Positions 1 through 14,748 of a stretch of DNA of 64,000 bases are shown here, in pieces (the first letter of the stretch is position 1; the number at the start of each line of letters is the position of its first letter). The stretch lies in assembly GCF_001027105.1 (NCBI RefSeq), contig NZ_CP011526.1, forward strand, positions 1-64,000. The letters run 5' to 3'. Source of the DNA: Staphylococcus aureus. GTDB lineage: Bacteria; Bacillota; Bacilli; Staphylococcales; Staphylococcaceae. A program made the translations under genes and the position numbers. A model generated the notes under the pieces. It was not told the DNA's origin, did not search any database, and saw only the letters and a list, made by a program, of their open reading frames with translations.

Positions 1-208
1 ACTACTGCTCAATTTTTTTACTTTTATCGATTAAAGATAGAAATACACGATGCGAGCAATCAAATTTCATAACATCACCATGAGTTTGGTCCGAAGCATG
101 AGTGTTTACAATGTTCGAACACCTTATACAGTTCTTATACATACTTTATAAATTATTTCCCAAACTGTTTTGATACACTCACTAACAGATACTCTATAGA
201 AGGAAAAG

Positions 209-512
209 TTATCCACTTATGCACATTTATAGTTTTCAGAATTGTGGATAATTAGAAATTACACACAAAGTTATACTATTTTTAGCAACATATTCACAGG
301 TATTTGACATATAGAGAACTGAAAAAGTATAATTGTGTGGATAAGTCGTCCAACTCATGATTTTATAAGGATTTATTTATTGATTTTTACATAAAAATAC
401 TGTGCATAACTAATAAGCAAGATAAAGTTATCCACCGATTGTTATTAACTTGTGGATAATTATTAACATGGTGTGTTTAGAAGTTATCCACGGCTGTTAT
501 TTTTGTGTATAA
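209..512. other. oriC: oriC, upstream DnaA-box cluster
   Basis: The AT-rich stretch before dnaA carries many 9-mers of the form TTATNCACA on both strands. I see them at 209-217 (last base off), 243-251, 336-344, 401-409, 428-436 (last base off), 451-459, 484-492 (last base off) and 504-512. This is the incA/B-like half of a bipartite Gram-positive origin, where DnaA binds for initiation and for autoregulation of dnaA. Bases 1-200 carry no gene that I can see. Confidence 0.9.
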
Positions 513-543
513 CTTAAAAATTTAAGAAAGATGGAGTAAATTT

Positions 544-1905
544 ATGTCGGAAAAAGAAATTTGGGAAAAAGTGCTTGAAATTGCTCAAGAAAAATTATCA
601 GCTGTAAGTTACTCAACTTTCCTAAAAGATACTGAGCTTTACACGATTAAAGATGGTGAAGCTATCGTATTATCGAGTATTCCTTTTAATGCAAATTGGT
701 TAAATCAACAATATGCTGAAATTATCCAAGCAATCTTATTTGATGTTGTAGGCTATGAAGTTAAACCTCACTTTATTACTACTGAAGAATTAGCAAATTA
801 TAGTAATAATGAAACTGCTACTCCAAAAGAAACAACAAAACCTTCTACTGAAACAACTGAGGATAATCATGTGCTTGGTAGAGAGCAATTCAATGCCCAT
901 AACACATTTGACACTTTTGTAATCGGACCCGGTAACCGCTTTCCACATGCAGCGAGTTTAGCTGTGGCCGAAGCACCAGCCAAAGCGTACAATCCATTAT
1001 TTATCTATGGAGGTGTTGGTTTAGGAAAAACCCATTTAATGCATGCCATTGGTCATCATGTTTTAGATAATAATCCAGATGCCAAAGTGATTTACACATC
1101 AAGTGAAAAATTCACAAATGAATTTATTAAATCAATTCGTGATAACGAAGGTGAAGCTTTCAGAGAAAGATATCGTAATATCGACGTCTTATTAATCGAT
1201 GATATTCAGTTCATACAAAACAAGGTACAAACACAAGAAGAATTTTTCTATACTTTTAATGAATTGCATCAGAATAACAAGCAAATAGTTATTTCGAGTG
1301 ATCGACCACCAAAGGAAATTGCACAATTAGAAGACCGATTACGTTCACGCTTTGAATGGGGGCTAATTGTTGATATTACGCCACCAGATTATGAAACTCG
1401 AATGGCAATTTTGCAGAAGAAAATTGAAGAAGAAAAATTAGATATTCCACCAGAAGCTTTAAATTATATAGCAAATCAAATTCAATCTAATATTCGTGAA
1501 TTAGAAGGTGCATTAACACGTTTACTTGCATATTCACAATTATTAGGAAAACCAATTACAACTGAATTAACTGCTGAAGCTTTAAAAGATATCATTCAAG
1601 CACCAAAATCTAAAAAGATTACCATCCAAGATATTCAAAAAATTGTAGGCCAGTACTATAATGTTAGAATTGAAGATTTCAGTGCAAAAAAACGTACAAA
1701 GTCAATTGCATATCCGCGTCAAATAGCTATGTACTTGTCTAGAGAGCTTACAGATTTCTCATTACCTAAAATTGGTGAAGAATTTGGTGGGCGTGATCAT
1801 ACGACCGTCATTCATGCTCATGAAAAAATATCTAAAGATTTAAAAGAAGATCCTATTTTTAAACAAGAAGTAGAGAATCTTGAAAAAGAAATAAGAAATG
1901 TATAA
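544..1905 (+). CDS. dnaA: Chromosomal replication initiator DnaA
   Basis: AAA+ initiator that binds DnaA boxes and opens the origin. The 453-residue length is normal for staphylococci. The N-terminal domain (about 1-85) is followed by a Thr/Glu-rich linker (about 88-108). The AAA+ core has Walker A GGVGLGKT at 156-163 and Walker B LLIDD at 216-220. The C-terminal helix-turn-helix domain has the DnaA signature [14 protein letters not shown] near residue 420. The ATG follows an AAGATGGAG-type ribosome site. DnaA boxes lie on both sides of the gene, which implies autoregulation. No oddities seen. Confidence 0.98.
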   Translation: MSEKEIWEKVLEIAQEKLSAVSYSTFLKDTELYTIKDGEAIVLSSIPFNANWLNQQYAEIIQAILFDVVGYEVKPHFITTEELANYSNNETATPKETTKPSTETTEDNHVLGREQFNAHNTFDTFVIGPGNRFPHAASLAVAEAPAKAYNPLFIYGGVGLGKTHLMHAIGHHVLDNNPDAKVIYTSSEKFTNEFIKSIRDNEGEAFRERYRNIDVLLIDDIQFIQNKVQTQEEFFYTFNELHQNNKQIVISSDRPPKEIAQLEDRLRSRFEWGLIVDITPPDYETRMAILQKKIEEEKLDIPPEALNYIANQIQSNIRELEGALTRLLAYSQLLGKPITTELTAEALKDIIQAPKSKKITIQDIQKIVGQYYNVRIEDFSAKKRTKSIAYPRQIAMYLSRELTDFSLPKIGEEFGGRDHTTVIHAHEKISKDLKEDPIFKQEVENLEKEIRNV

Positions 1906-2010
1906 GTAGGAAACTTTGGGAAATGTAATCTGTTATATAACAGCACTAATGATAACAATCATTTTTTACATTTCTATATGCTAATGTGGCAAGATGAGCA
2001 AAACTCATTT

Positions 2011-2165
2011 TGTGGATAATGTTTAAAAGTCATACACACCATACACAAGTTATCAACATGTGTATAACTTCGCCAAATCTATGTTTTTAAGACTTATCCA
2101 CCAATCCACAGCACCTACTACTATTACTAAGAACTTAAAACCTATATAATTATATATAAACGACT
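2011..2165. other. oriC: oriC, downstream DnaA boxes, DnaA-trios and unwinding region
   Basis: Between dnaA and dnaN there are DnaA boxes at 2011-2019 and 2059-2067, a box-like 9-mer at 2050-2058, and a pair ending in the box at 2094-2102. Immediately after lies CTACTACTATTACTA (2115-2129), a run of DnaA-trio units, then an AT-only tract to about 2160. This order of box, short GC-rich spacer, trios and AT tract is the basal unwinding system known from Bacillus. It places the melting site here rather than upstream of dnaA. Confidence 0.85.
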
Positions 2166-2182
2166 GGAAGGAGTTTTAATTA

Positions 2183-3316
2183 ATGATGGAATTCACTATT
2201 AAAAGAGATTATTTTATTACACAATTAAATGACACATTAAAAGCTATTTCACCAAGAACAACATTACCTATATTAACTGGTATCAAAATCGATGCGAAAG
2301 AACATGAAGTTATATTAACTGGTTCAGACTCTGAAATTTCAATAGAAATCACTATTCCTAAAACTGTAGATGGCGAAGATATTGTCAATATTTCAGAAAC
2401 AGGCTCAGTAGTACTTCCTGGACGATTCTTTGTTGATATTATAAAAAAATTACCTGGTAAAGATGTTAAATTATCTACAAATGAACAATTCCAGACATTA
2501 ATTACATCAGGTCATTCTGAATTTAATTTAAGTGGCTTAGATCCAGATCAATATCCTTTATTACCTCAAGTTTCTAGAGATGACGCAATTCAATTGTCGG
2601 TAAAAGTGCTTAAAAACGTGATTGCACAAACAAATTTTGCAGTGTCCACCTCAGAAACACGCCCAGTACTAACTGGTGTGAACTGGCTTATACAAGAAAA
2701 TGAATTAATATGCACAGCGACTGACTCACACCGCTTGGCTGTAAGAAAGTTGCAGTTAGAAGATGTTTCTGAAAACAAAAATGTCATCATTCCAGGTAAG
2801 GCTTTAGCTGAATTAAATAAAATTATGTCTGACAATGAAGAAGACATTGATATCTTCTTTGCTTCAAACCAAGTTTTATTTAAAGTTGGAAATGTGAACT
2901 TTATTTCTCGATTATTAGAAGGACATTATCCTGATACAACACGTTTATTCCCTGAAAACTATGAAATTAAATTAAGTATAGACAATGGGGAGTTTTATCA
3001 TGCGATTGATCGTGCCTCTTTATTAGCGCGTGAAGGTGGTAATAACGTTATTAAATTAAGTACAGGTGATGACGTTGTTGAATTGTCTTCTACATCACCA
3101 GAAATTGGTACTGTAAAAGAAGAAGTTGATGCAAACGATGTTGAAGGTGGTAGCCTGAAAATTTCATTCAACTCTAAATATATGATGGATGCTTTAAAAG
3201 CAATCGATAATGATGAGGTTGAAGTTGAATTCTTCGGTACAATGAAACCATTTATTCTAAAACCAAAAGGTGACGACTCGGTAACGCAATTAATTTTACC
3301 AATCAGAACTTACTAA
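2183..3316 (+). CDS. dnaN: DNA polymerase III beta sliding clamp
   Basis: The ring-shaped processivity clamp that tethers PolC and DnaE to DNA and recruits clamp-binding repair proteins. The 377 residues form three repeated clamp folds. The C terminus ends in the typical LILPIRTY, part of the partner-binding pocket. Two ATG codons are adjacent at 2183 and 2186; AAGGAG lies about 10 bases upstream and supports either. The gene sits directly downstream of the origin unwinding region and is followed by a strong terminator at 3331. No oddities. Confidence 0.98.
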   Translation: MMEFTIKRDYFITQLNDTLKAISPRTTLPILTGIKIDAKEHEVILTGSDSEISIEITIPKTVDGEDIVNISETGSVVLPGRFFVDIIKKLPGKDVKLSTNEQFQTLITSGHSEFNLSGLDPDQYPLLPQVSRDDAIQLSVKVLKNVIAQTNFAVSTSETRPVLTGVNWLIQENELICTATDSHRLAVRKLQLEDVSENKNVIIPGKALAELNKIMSDNEEDIDIFFASNQVLFKVGNVNFISRLLEGHYPDTTRLFPENYEIKLSIDNGEFYHAIDRASLLAREGGNNVIKLSTGDDVVELSSTSPEIGTVKEEVDANDVEGGSLKISFNSKYMMDALKAIDNDEVEVEFFGTMKPFILKPKGDDSVTQLILPIRTY

Positions 3317-3330
3317 AAATAAATATAAAT

Positions 3331-3370
3331 AAAGGATGACGTGATTAATTAAAACGTCATCCTTTATTTT
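3331..3370 (+). terminator. Terminator after dnaN
   Basis: A perfect 12-bp inverted repeat, AAAGGATGACGT (3331-3342) and ACGTCATCCTTT (3354-3365), is followed by a T-rich run. It separates dnaAN from the yaaA-recF-gyrBA group. Confidence 0.85.
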
Positions 3371-3705
3371 TTGGCAAAAATAATTCTAGGTGCGTATGTA
3401 AAATAAATTTGGCAGCATTTTAAACAGCAAATAAAAGACGCCAATTAAATTTATGACAAATGTATCCAAAATTTAATAAGTGTGCTTATATGCCCTTTAA
3501 ATTTAAAATTTTAATAGTCAATAACAAGTTGAATATAAAAGTTAAACGCCGTTAAATAGCGTTAAAAAATTGAAAATGACAGTATTGCCAAAAAATAAGA
3601 ATTAATTATTTATATGTAAACGGTTTCTACCTCTATTTTAAATGAAATTTGTGACAAAAAAAGGTATAATATATTAATGACATACAAAGAAATGGAGTGA
3701 TTATT
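3371..3705. promoter_or_regulatory. Intergenic region with yaaA-recF-gyr promoter
   Basis: No gene is visible here. A TATAAT hexamer at 3665-3670 sits 36 bases before the yaaA start and is the best -10 candidate; the -35 is unclear. A small inverted repeat, AACGC and GCGTT, lies at about 3543-3561 in a run of GTTAAA-rich direct repeats. Its role is unknown. Confidence 0.4.
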
Positions 3706-3942
3706 TTGGTTCAAGAAGTTGTAGTAGAAGGAGACATTAATTTAGGTCAATTTCTAAAAACAGAAGGGATTATTGAATCTGGTGGTCAAGCAAAATGGTT
3801 CTTGCAAGACGTTGAAGTATTAATTAATGGAGTGCGTGAAACACGTCGCGGTAAAAAGTTAGAACATCAAGATCGTATAGATATCCCAGAATTACCTGAA
3901 GATGCTGGTTCTTTCTTAATCATTCATCAAGGTGAACAATGA
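3706..3942 (+). CDS. yaaA: S4-domain RNA-binding protein YaaA
   Basis: A 78-residue protein with a single S4-like fold, related to the ribosome-associated YaaA/RlbA type. The sequence around [18 protein letters not shown] is the S4 signature, placing it among RNA- or ribosome-binding proteins; its exact role is not established. I chose TTG at 3706 because GGAG (3694-3697) is at good distance and the family starts with VQE. The in-frame GTG at 3697 overlaps the ribosome site. Its stop overlaps the recF start (ATGA), so the two are translationally coupled. Confidence 0.88.
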
Positions 3943-5051
3943 AGTTAAATACACTCCAATTAGAAAATTATCGTAACTATGATGAGGTTACGTTGAAATG
4001 TCATCCTGACGTGAATATCCTCATTGGAGAAAATGCACAAGGAAAGACAAATTTACTTGAATCAATTTATACCTTAGCTTTAGCAAAAAGTCATAGAACG
4101 AGTAATGATAAGGAACTCATACGTTTTAATGCTGATTATGCTAAAATAGAAGGTGAGCTTAGTTATAGACACGGCACGATGCCATTAACAATGTTTATAA
4201 CTAAAAAAGGTAAACAAGTCAAAGTGAATCACTTAGAGCAAAGTCGTCTAACTCAATATATTGGACACCTCAATGTGGTTCTATTTGCGCCAGAAGATTT
4301 GAATATTGTAAAAGGCTCTCCTCAAATAAGACGACGCTTTATAGATATGGAGTTGGGCCAAATTTCTGCTGTTTACTTAAATGATTTAGCTCAATACCAA
4401 CGTATTTTAAAGCAAAAGAATAATTACTTAAAGCAGTTACAATTAGGCCAAAAAAAGGACTTAACAATGTTGGAAGTATTAAATCAGCAGTTTGCTGAAT
4501 ATGCAATGAAAGTAACTGATAAACGTGCACATTTTATTCAAGAGCTAGAGTCGTTAGCTAAACCGATTCATGCTGGTATCACAAATGATAAAGAAGCGTT
4601 GTCGCTGAATTATTTACCTAGTCTTAAATTTGATTATGCTCAAAATGAAGCGGCACGACTTGAAGAAATTATGTCTATTCTTAGCGATAATATGCAAAGA
4701 GAAAAAGAACGAGGCATTAGCTTATTCGGACCACATCGAGATGATATAAGTTTTGATGTGAATGGCATGGATGCTCAAACATATGGTTCTCAAGGACAGC
4801 AACGTACAACGGCTTTGTCCATTAAATTAGCTGAAATTGAGTTAATGAATATCGAAGTTGGGGAATATCCCATCTTATTATTAGACGATGTACTCAGTGA
4901 ATTAGATGATTCGCGTCAAACGCATTTATTAAGTACGATTCAGCATAAAGTACAAACATTTGTCACTACGACATCTGTAGATGGTATTGATCATGAAATC
5001 ATGAATAACGCTAAATTGTATCGTATTAATCAAGGTGAAATTATAAAGTAA
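3939..5051 (+). CDS. recF: DNA repair ATPase RecF
   Basis: SMC/ABC-like ATPase that, with RecO and RecR, loads RecA at gaps and stalled forks. The 370 residues are full length. Walker [10 protein letters not shown] is at 30-38, the ABC signature GSQGQQRT near 283, and Walker [13 protein letters not shown] near 310. The start overlaps the yaaA stop by one base, and gyrB begins 10 bases downstream, so the group reads as one operon. The order recF-gyrB-gyrA is conserved in Bacillota. Confidence 0.97.
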
Positions 5052-6995
<1,944 letters not shown>

Positions 6996-7031
6996 GCGCT
7001 GTGAACTGAACTTTTGAAGGAGGAACTCTTG

Positions 7032-9695
7032 ATGGCTGAATTACCTCAATCAAGAATAAATGAACGAAATATTACCAGTGAAATGCGTGAATCATTTTTA
7101 GATTATGCGATGAGTGTTATCGTTGCTCGTGCATTGCCAGATGTTCGTGACGGTTTAAAACCAGTACATCGTCGTATACTATATGGATTAAATGAACAAG
7201 GTATGACACCGGATAAATCATATAAAAAATCAGCACGTATCGTTGGTGACGTAATGGGTAAATATCACCCTCATGGTGACTCATCTATTTATGAAGCAAT
7301 GGTACGTATGGCTCAAGATTTCAGTTATCGTTATCCGCTTGTTGATGGCCAAGGTAACTTTGGTTCAATGGATGGAGATGGCGCAGCAGCAATGCGTTAT
7401 ACTGAAGCGCGTATGACTAAAATCACACTTGAACTGTTACGTGATATTAATAAAGATACAATAGATTTTATCGATAACTATGATGGTAATGAAAGAGAGC
7501 CGTCAGTCTTACCTGCTCGATTCCCTAACTTATTAGCCAATGGTGCATCAGGTATCGCGGTAGGTATGGCAACGAATATTCCACCACATAACTTAACAGA
7601 ATTAATCAATGGTGTACTTAGCTTAAGTAAGAACCCTGATATTTCAATTGCTGAGTTAATGGAGGATATTGAAGGTCCTGATTTCCCAACTGCTGGACTT
7701 ATTTTAGGTAAGAGTGGTATTAGACGTGCATATGAAACAGGTCGTGGTTCAATTCAAATGCGTTCTCGTGCAGTTATTGAAGAACGTGGAGGCGGACGTC
7801 AACGTATTGTTGTCACTGAAATTCCTTTCCAAGTGAATAAGGCTCGTATGATTGAAAAAATTGCAGAGCTCGTTCGTGACAAGAAAATTGACGGTATCAC
7901 TGATTTACGTGATGAAACAAGTTTACGTACTGGTGTGCGTGTCGTTATTGATGTGCGTAAGGATGCAAATGCTAGTGTCATTTTAAATAACTTATACAAA
8001 CAAACACCTCTTCAAACATCATTTGGTGTGAATATGATTGCACTTGTAAATGGTAGACCGAAGCTTATTAATTTAAAAGAAGCGTTGGTACATTATTTAG
8101 AGCATCAAAAGACAGTTGTTAGAAGACGTACGCAATACAACTTACGTAAAGCTAAAGATCGTGCCCACATTTTAGAAGGATTACGTATCGCACTTGACCA
8201 TATCGATGAAATTATTTCAACGATTCGTGAGTCAGATACAGATAAAGTTGCAATGGAAAGCTTGCAACAACGCTTCAAACTTTCTGAAAAACAAGCTCAA
8301 GCTATTTTAGACATGCGTTTAAGACGTCTAACAGGTTTAGAGAGAGACAAAATTGAAGCTGAATATAATGAGTTATTAAATTATATTAGTGAATTAGAAG
8401 CAATCTTAGCTGATGAAGAAGTGTTATTACAGTTAGTTAGAGATGAATTGACTGAAATTAGAGATCGTTTCGGTGATGATCGTCGTACAGAAATTCAATT
8501 AGGTGGATTTGAAGACTTAGAGGACGAAGACTTAATTCCAGAAGAACAAATAGTAATTACACTAAGCCATAATAACTACATTAAACGTTTGCCGGTATCT
8601 ACATATCGTGCTCAAAACCGTGGTGGTCGTGGTGTTCAAGGTATGAATACATTGGAAGAAGATTTTGTCAGTCAATTGGTAACTTTAAGTACACATGACC
8701 ATGTATTGTTCTTTACTAACAAAGGTCGTGTATACAAACTTAAAGGTTACGAAGTGCCTGAGTTATCAAGACAGTCTAAAGGTATTCCTGTAGTGAATGC
8801 TATTGAACTTGAAAATGATGAAGTCATTAGTACAATGATTGCTGTTAAAGACCTTGAAAGTGAAGACAACTTCTTAGTGTTTGCAACTAAACGTGGTGTC
8901 GTTAAACGTTCAGCATTAAGTAACTTCTCAAGAATAAATAGAAATGGTAAGATTGCGATTTCGTTCAGAGAAGATGATGAGTTAATTGCAGTTCGCTTAA
9001 CAAGTGGTCAAGAAGATATCTTGATTGGTACATCACATGCATCATTAATTCGATTCCCTGAATCAACATTACGTCCTTTAGGCCGTACAGCAACGGGTGT
9101 GAAAGGTATTACACTTCGTGAAGGTGACGAAGTTGTAGGGCTTGATGTAGCTCATGCAAACAGTGTTGATGAAGTATTAGTAGTTACTGAAAATGGTTAT
9201 GGTAAACGTACGCCAGTTAATGACTATCGCTTATCAAATCGTGGTGGTAAAGGTATTAAAACAGCTACGATTACTGAGCGTAATGGTAATGTTGTATGTA
9301 TCACTACAGTAACTGGTGAAGAAGATTTAATGATTGTTACTAATGCAGGTGTCATTATTCGACTAGATGTTGCAGATATTTCTCAAAATGGTCGTGCAGC
9401 ACAAGGTGTTCGCTTAATTCGCTTAGGTGATGATCAATTTGTTTCAACGGTTGCTAAAGTAAAAGAAGATGCAGAAGATGAAACGAATGAAGATGAGCAA
9501 TCTACTTCAACTGTATCTGAAGATGGTACTGAACAACAACGTGAAGCGGTTGTAAATGATGAAACACCAGGAAATGCAATTCATACTGAAGTGATTGATT
9601 CAGAAGAAAATGATGAAGATGGACGTATTGAAGTAAGACAAGATTTCATGGATCGTGTTGAAGAAGATATACAACAATCATCAGATGAAGAATAA
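7032..9695 (+). CDS. gyrA: DNA gyrase subunit A
   Basis: Breakage-reunion subunit of gyrase and main quinolone target. I chose ATG 7032 (887 residues) because AAGGAGG lies just upstream; the longer in-frame start runs through the ribosome site. Catalytic Tyr123 is in AMRYTEARM. The quinolone-determining region reads [10 protein letters not shown] with Ser84 and Glu88, the susceptible wild-type state. The C-terminal domain has the beta-pinwheel with the GyrA-box-like RGGRGVQG, then an acidic tail rich in Asp and Glu. A terminator follows. Confidence 0.98.
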   Translation: MAELPQSRINERNITSEMRESFLDYAMSVIVARALPDVRDGLKPVHRRILYGLNEQGMTPDKSYKKSARIVGDVMGKYHPHGDSSIYEAMVRMAQDFSYRYPLVDGQGNFGSMDGDGAAAMRYTEARMTKITLELLRDINKDTIDFIDNYDGNEREPSVLPARFPNLLANGASGIAVGMATNIPPHNLTELINGVLSLSKNPDISIAELMEDIEGPDFPTAGLILGKSGIRRAYETGRGSIQMRSRAVIEERGGGRQRIVVTEIPFQVNKARMIEKIAELVRDKKIDGITDLRDETSLRTGVRVVIDVRKDANASVILNNLYKQTPLQTSFGVNMIALVNGRPKLINLKEALVHYLEHQKTVVRRRTQYNLRKAKDRAHILEGLRIALDHIDEIISTIRESDTDKVAMESLQQRFKLSEKQAQAILDMRLRRLTGLERDKIEAEYNELLNYISELEAILADEEVLLQLVRDELTEIRDRFGDDRRTEIQLGGFEDLEDEDLIPEEQIVITLSHNNYIKRLPVSTYRAQNRGGRGVQGMNTLEEDFVSQLVTLSTHDHVLFFTNKGRVYKLKGYEVPELSRQSKGIPVVNAIELENDEVISTMIAVKDLESEDNFLVFATKRGVVKRSALSNFSRINRNGKIAISFREDDELIAVRLTSGQEDILIGTSHASLIRFPESTLRPLGRTATGVKGITLREGDEVVGLDVAHANSVDEVLVVTENGYGKRTPVNDYRLSNRGGKGIKTATITERNGNVVCITTVTGEEDLMIVTNAGVIIRLDVADISQNGRAAQGVRLIRLGDDQFVSTVAKVKEDAEDETNEDEQSTSTVSEDGTEQQREAVVNDETPGNAIHTEVIDSEENDEDGRIEVRQDFMDRVEEDIQQSSDEE

Positions 9696-9700
9696 TAAAA

Positions 9701-9735
9701 AATAAGACTTCCCTATATGTAGGGGAGTCTTATTT
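9701..9735. terminator. Bidirectional terminator between gyrA and nnrD
   Basis: AATAAGACT and AGTCTTATT flank a CCC/GGGG core and are followed by T-runs in both directions. It lies between two convergent genes and can serve both. Confidence 0.8.
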
Positions 9736-9781
9736 TTATGCTAGAAAGTAATGCTTTACTATATTCAATGATTAGTAATGA

Positions 9782-10594
9782 CTAACTTTCTAATTGTTTC
9801 ATTGCGTAAGGTATTTCATTGATAAGTCTTGATGGTGGCACCACATACATATCTTTTGCAAGGTTTTCGCCAATAAAACTATGTGTATATGTGGCACTCA
9901 TAACCGCTTCTTTTAAGTTATCAAATTGACCGACAAAGCTTGTAATCATACCAGCAAGTGTATCGCCCATACCACCAGTCGCCATTGCTGGGCTACCGAT
10001 TGTCAATTTAAAGTCTTCATCTTTAAAGAAAATTTCAGTACCATGTTTTTTAAGTACAACAGTTGCACCTAAACGATCAACTGCTTCACGATTACGCTCA
10101 TATGTCTGTTCCTCAATAGGAATACCACTTAATCGTTCCCATTCTTTGAGGTGTGGTGTAAAGATCACACGACATGTAGGTAATTGCGGTTTCAGTTTAC
10201 TAAAGATTGTAATCGCATCGCCGTCTACGATTAAATTTTGATGCGGTTGTATATTTTGTAGTAGGAATGTAATGGCATTATTTCCTTTGAAATCAACGCC
10301 AAGACCTGGACCAATTAGTATACTGTCAGTCATTTCAATCATTTTCGTCAACATTTTCGTATCATTAATATCAATAACCATCGCTTCTGGGCAACGAGAA
10401 TGTAATGCTGAATGATTTGTTGGATGTGTAGCTACAGTGATTAAACCACTACCGCTAAATACACATGCACGAGCCGCTAACATAATGGCACCACCTAAGT
10501 TAGCAGATCCACCAATTAATAAAATTTTGCCATAATCACCTTTATGTGAATCTTCTTTACGCTTAGGAATGTTAATAGAATTTAACGTTTCCAT
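9782..10594 (-). CDS. nnrD: ADP-dependent NAD(P)H-hydrate dehydratase
   Basis: YjeF C-terminal/ribokinase-like enzyme that removes water from the S-form of damaged NAD(P)H hydrate using ADP. The Rossmann-like start GKILLIGGSANLGGA and the C-terminal GGMGDTLAGM nucleotide/catalytic loop are clear. The N-terminal epimerase domain found in bifunctional homologues is absent. I chose ATG 10594 (270 residues); GGAGG is 10 bases upstream. A longer in-frame start exists but contains that ribosome site. It is the only minus-strand gene in the first 34 kb. Confidence 0.93.
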   Translation of the reverse strand: METLNSINIPKRKEDSHKGDYGKILLIGGSANLGGAIMLAARACVFSGSGLITVATHPTNHSALHSRCPEAMVIDINDTKMLTKMIEMTDSILIGPGLGVDFKGNNAITFLLQNIQPHQNLIVDGDAITIFSKLKPQLPTCRVIFTPHLKEWERLSGIPIEEQTYERNREAVDRLGATVVLKKHGTEIFFKDEDFKLTIGSPAMATGGMGDTLAGMITSFVGQFDNLKEAVMSATYTHSFIGENLAKDMYVVPPSRLINEIPYAMKQLES

Positions 10595-10860
10595 AGTGAT
10601 ATAACCTCCCATGTAAAAGCCTTTTCCGAATTTATTCAATTTTAAAAATATATAGTAACTTTTAACAAAATGTATTATAAATTTCTGAATTCATTATTAT
10701 TTGTCGTTAAATACAATAGAAAATACTATACCTGTATATGCAATTCGTCAATAGATAAATTATTAAATATGCTTACAACAATCTTAATATCCTTTAACGC
10801 ACTACAATAGTGCTCTGATAATAGGTTATAAATGTACGTAAAACCATTGTTTCAATAAAA

Positions 10861-10875
10861 ATGAAAACGTATACT
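10861..10875 (+). promoter_or_regulatory. Candidate cre (CcpA) site before hutH
   Basis: ATGAAAACGTATACT fits the degenerate cre consensus WTGNNANCGNWNNCW at every fixed position and lies 45 bases before the hutH start. Histidine use is under catabolite control in related bacteria, so the site makes sense. The degenerate consensus also occurs by chance. The rest of 10640-10919 shows no gene. Confidence 0.5.
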
Positions 10876-10919
10876 TCAAGAAGGATGGGTTACTTAATAT
10901 AAACAAGGGGGTAACATAT

Positions 10920-12434
10920 ATGACTTTATATTTAGATGGTGAAACACTAACAATTGAGGATATTAAATCATTTTTACAACAACAATCAAAGATTGAAATT
11001 ATTGATGATGCGTTAGAACGTGTCAAAAAAAGTAGAGCGGTAGTTGAACGTATTATTGAAAATGAGGAAACGGTTTACGGTATTACTACAGGTTTTGGGT
11101 TATTTAGTGATGTACGTATAGACCCGACGCAATATAATGAATTACAAGTGAATCTGATACGCTCACATGCCTGTGGACTAGGTGAGCCATTTTCAAAAGA
11201 AGTAGCATTAGTCATGATGATTTTACGATTGAATACATTATTAAAAGGTCATTCAGGTGCCACTTTAGAATTAGTGAGACAATTACAATTTTTTATAAAT
11301 GAACGTATTATACCGATAATCCCACAGCAAGGCTCTCTCGGTGCATCAGGAGATTTAGCGCCATTATCACATTTAGCATTAGCATTAATTGGTGAAGGGA
11401 AAGTATTGTACAGAGGGGAAGAAAAGGATAGTGACGATGTATTAAGAGAATTAAATAGACAACCTTTGAACCTTCAGGCTAAAGAAGGTTTAGCATTGAT
11501 TAATGGTACGCAAGCTATGACAGCTCAAGGTGTCATTAGTTATATAGAAGCAGAAGATTTAGGTTACCAATCTGAATGGATTGCTGCATTAACGCATCAG
11601 TCTCTTAATGGCATTATAGATGCATATCGACATGATGTGCACGCAGTTCGTAATTTTCAAGAACAGATTAATGTGGCAGCGCGTATGCGTGATTGGTTAG
11701 AAGGATCAACATTAACGACGCGACAATCAGAAATACGTGTACAAGATGCATATACGTTGCGTTGTATACCACAAATCCATGGCGCGAGTTTTCAAGTATT
11801 CAATTATGTTAAACAGCAATTAGAATTTGAAATGAATGCGGCTAATGATAATCCACTTATATTTGAGGAAGCAAATGAAACGTTTGTTATTTCAGGTGGT
11901 AACTTCCATGGACAACCTATTGCTTTTGCATTAGATCATCTTAAATTAGGTGTAAGTGAATTAGCAAACGTATCGGAACGTCGTCTAGAGCGACTAGTAA
12001 ATCCTCAATTAAATGGTGATTTACCAGCATTTCTTAGTCCAGAGCCAGGATTGCAAAGTGGCGCGATGATTATGCAATATGCTGCTGCAAGTCTCGTTTC
12101 TGAAAATAAAACTTTAGCGCATCCAGCGAGTGTTGATTCTATCACTTCATCTGCGAACCAAGAAGATCACGTATCTATGGGAACTACAGCTGCTAGACAT
12201 GGTTATCAAATTATTGAAAATGCAAGACGTGTGCTGGCAATCGAATGTGTTATTGCATTACAAGCAGCAGAGTTAAAAGGTGTTGAAGGATTATCACCAA
12301 AAACACGTCGCAAGTATGATGAGTTTCGAAGTATCGTGCCATCCATTACACATGATCGTCAATTTCATAAAGATATTGAAGCGGTTGCACAGTATTTAAA
12401 GCAATCAATTTATCAAACGACTGCATGTCACTAA
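10920..12434 (+). CDS. hutH: Histidine ammonia-lyase
   Basis: First enzyme of histidine degradation: it deaminates histidine to urocanate. The MIO electrophile is formed from Ala142-Ser143-Gly144 in [13 protein letters not shown]. The catalytic Tyr53 lies in [10 protein letters not shown]. The 504 residues match the family. The start follows a strong AAGGGGG ribosome site. The rest of the hut pathway is not in this window, so hutH stands alone, transcribed away from nnrD. A cre-like sequence lies just upstream. Confidence 0.97.
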
Positions 12435-12464
12435 ATCGACATGAGTGATGTTTGAAATCGTTAC

Positions 12465-12493
12465 TTGAAAAAGCAAATATAGTTTGCTATATT
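12465..12493 (+). promoter_or_regulatory. SigA promoter of the serS T-box transcript
   Basis: TTGAAA (12465-12470), a 17-base spacer, then TATATT (12488-12493). It sits just before the T-box leader and is correctly oriented. Confidence 0.65.
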
Positions 12494-12499
12494 AAAAAT

Positions 12500-12742
12500 A
12501 ACTTAATAAGACATTGTTCGTAGGACAAGTAATATATAGTGTTCGATATCAGAGAGCTTGTGGTTAGTGTGAACAAGAATCAACATATATATGAATCTAC
12601 CTACTTAATTTAAAAGAACAATCGGTGATAACCGTTATTTTAGTGAAGTGCAATTTAGGTTTAGTGTATCTTTATAACTTAAATTGTTAAATAGGGTGGC
12701 AACGCGTAGACCACGTCCCTTGTAGGGATGTGGTCTTTTTTT
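12500..12742 (+). ncRNA. T-box riboswitch (serine) upstream of serS
   Basis: The highly conserved T-box sequence AGGGTGGCAACGCG is at 12693-12706 and would pair with the uncharged tRNA acceptor end through TGGC. It is directly followed by a strong terminator, GACCACGTCCC and GGGATGTGGTC (12709-12735), plus a T-run. The long structured leader before it should contain stem I; TCT at 12596-12598 within GAATCTACC is my candidate serine specifier. Uncharged tRNA-Ser would favour the antiterminator and turn on serS. Confidence 0.92.
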
Positions 12743-12806
12743 ATTTTCTAAAAAATAAAGACGTACGTCATTCCATAATAAATGATAATTATTTGGGAAA
12801 GGATGA

Positions 12807-14099
<1,293 letters not shown>

Positions 14100-14175
14100 A
14101 GGCTTTAGCTACAAGCTTTAAAAAGTATATATCTACGTATACTTAAAGCAAGGGCAAGATACTTTAAATAATATT

Positions 14176-14212
14176 TTAAAAAGTGGTGACGAAGCTGTCG
14201 CCACTTTTTTTG
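14176..14212 (+). terminator. Terminator after serS
   Basis: AAAAAGTGGTGAC and GTCGCCACTTTTTT form a strong stem with a short loop and a T-run. Confidence 0.85.
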
Positions 14213-14748
14213 TGCTGTAAAAGTATAATAGTGAGCCAATGCACATAACAACAATAAATTAAGTTTGTGGTTTAATGGGGTGAACGCATTTCATTATAGC
14301 AACAATACGGGATAATTATGATGAACTAAAACAATCTAAAACGTAACAAGTTTGAGCATCACTAATATAGGAAAGGAAGCGATAAAATACTGATTTCGTT
14401 GATATGTAGTATGAGTTATATCGATGGAGTAGGGTAGGGGGAGGGGATGATTATAAGGGAGTGGTACATGAATCAATATCCCAGACTCATCATCAGATAT
14501 AAAAATTTATAAAATTGATACTTAAAAACAACTACAAATCCATAGAAAATATGGAGGTAGTCTTAAATAAAAAATTGAAAATTCTCAAAAATAAAAAGTT
14601 AATATGAAGCTGACTAAAGACTCCGGCATGTCTAACCTCAGACAAACTGATGTCTAATGTTATTGCTTAGGGTATAGAACTGTATTAGACTAGGTATATT
14701 ATTTTTTCGTAATTATATAAATATAAAGTGGCAAAGGAGGTAATTGAG
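14213..14748. other. Long untranslated stretch before azlC
   Basis: About 530 bases without a convincing gene. It includes a purine-rich patch (GGAGTAGGGTAGGGGGAGGGG near 14424-14444) and AT-rich runs near 14500-14600. A weak CodY-like sequence, AATTGAAAATTCTC, is near 14573; it is too degenerate to call. A leader RNA for azlC is possible but no known riboswitch motif is visible. Confidence 0.35.
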
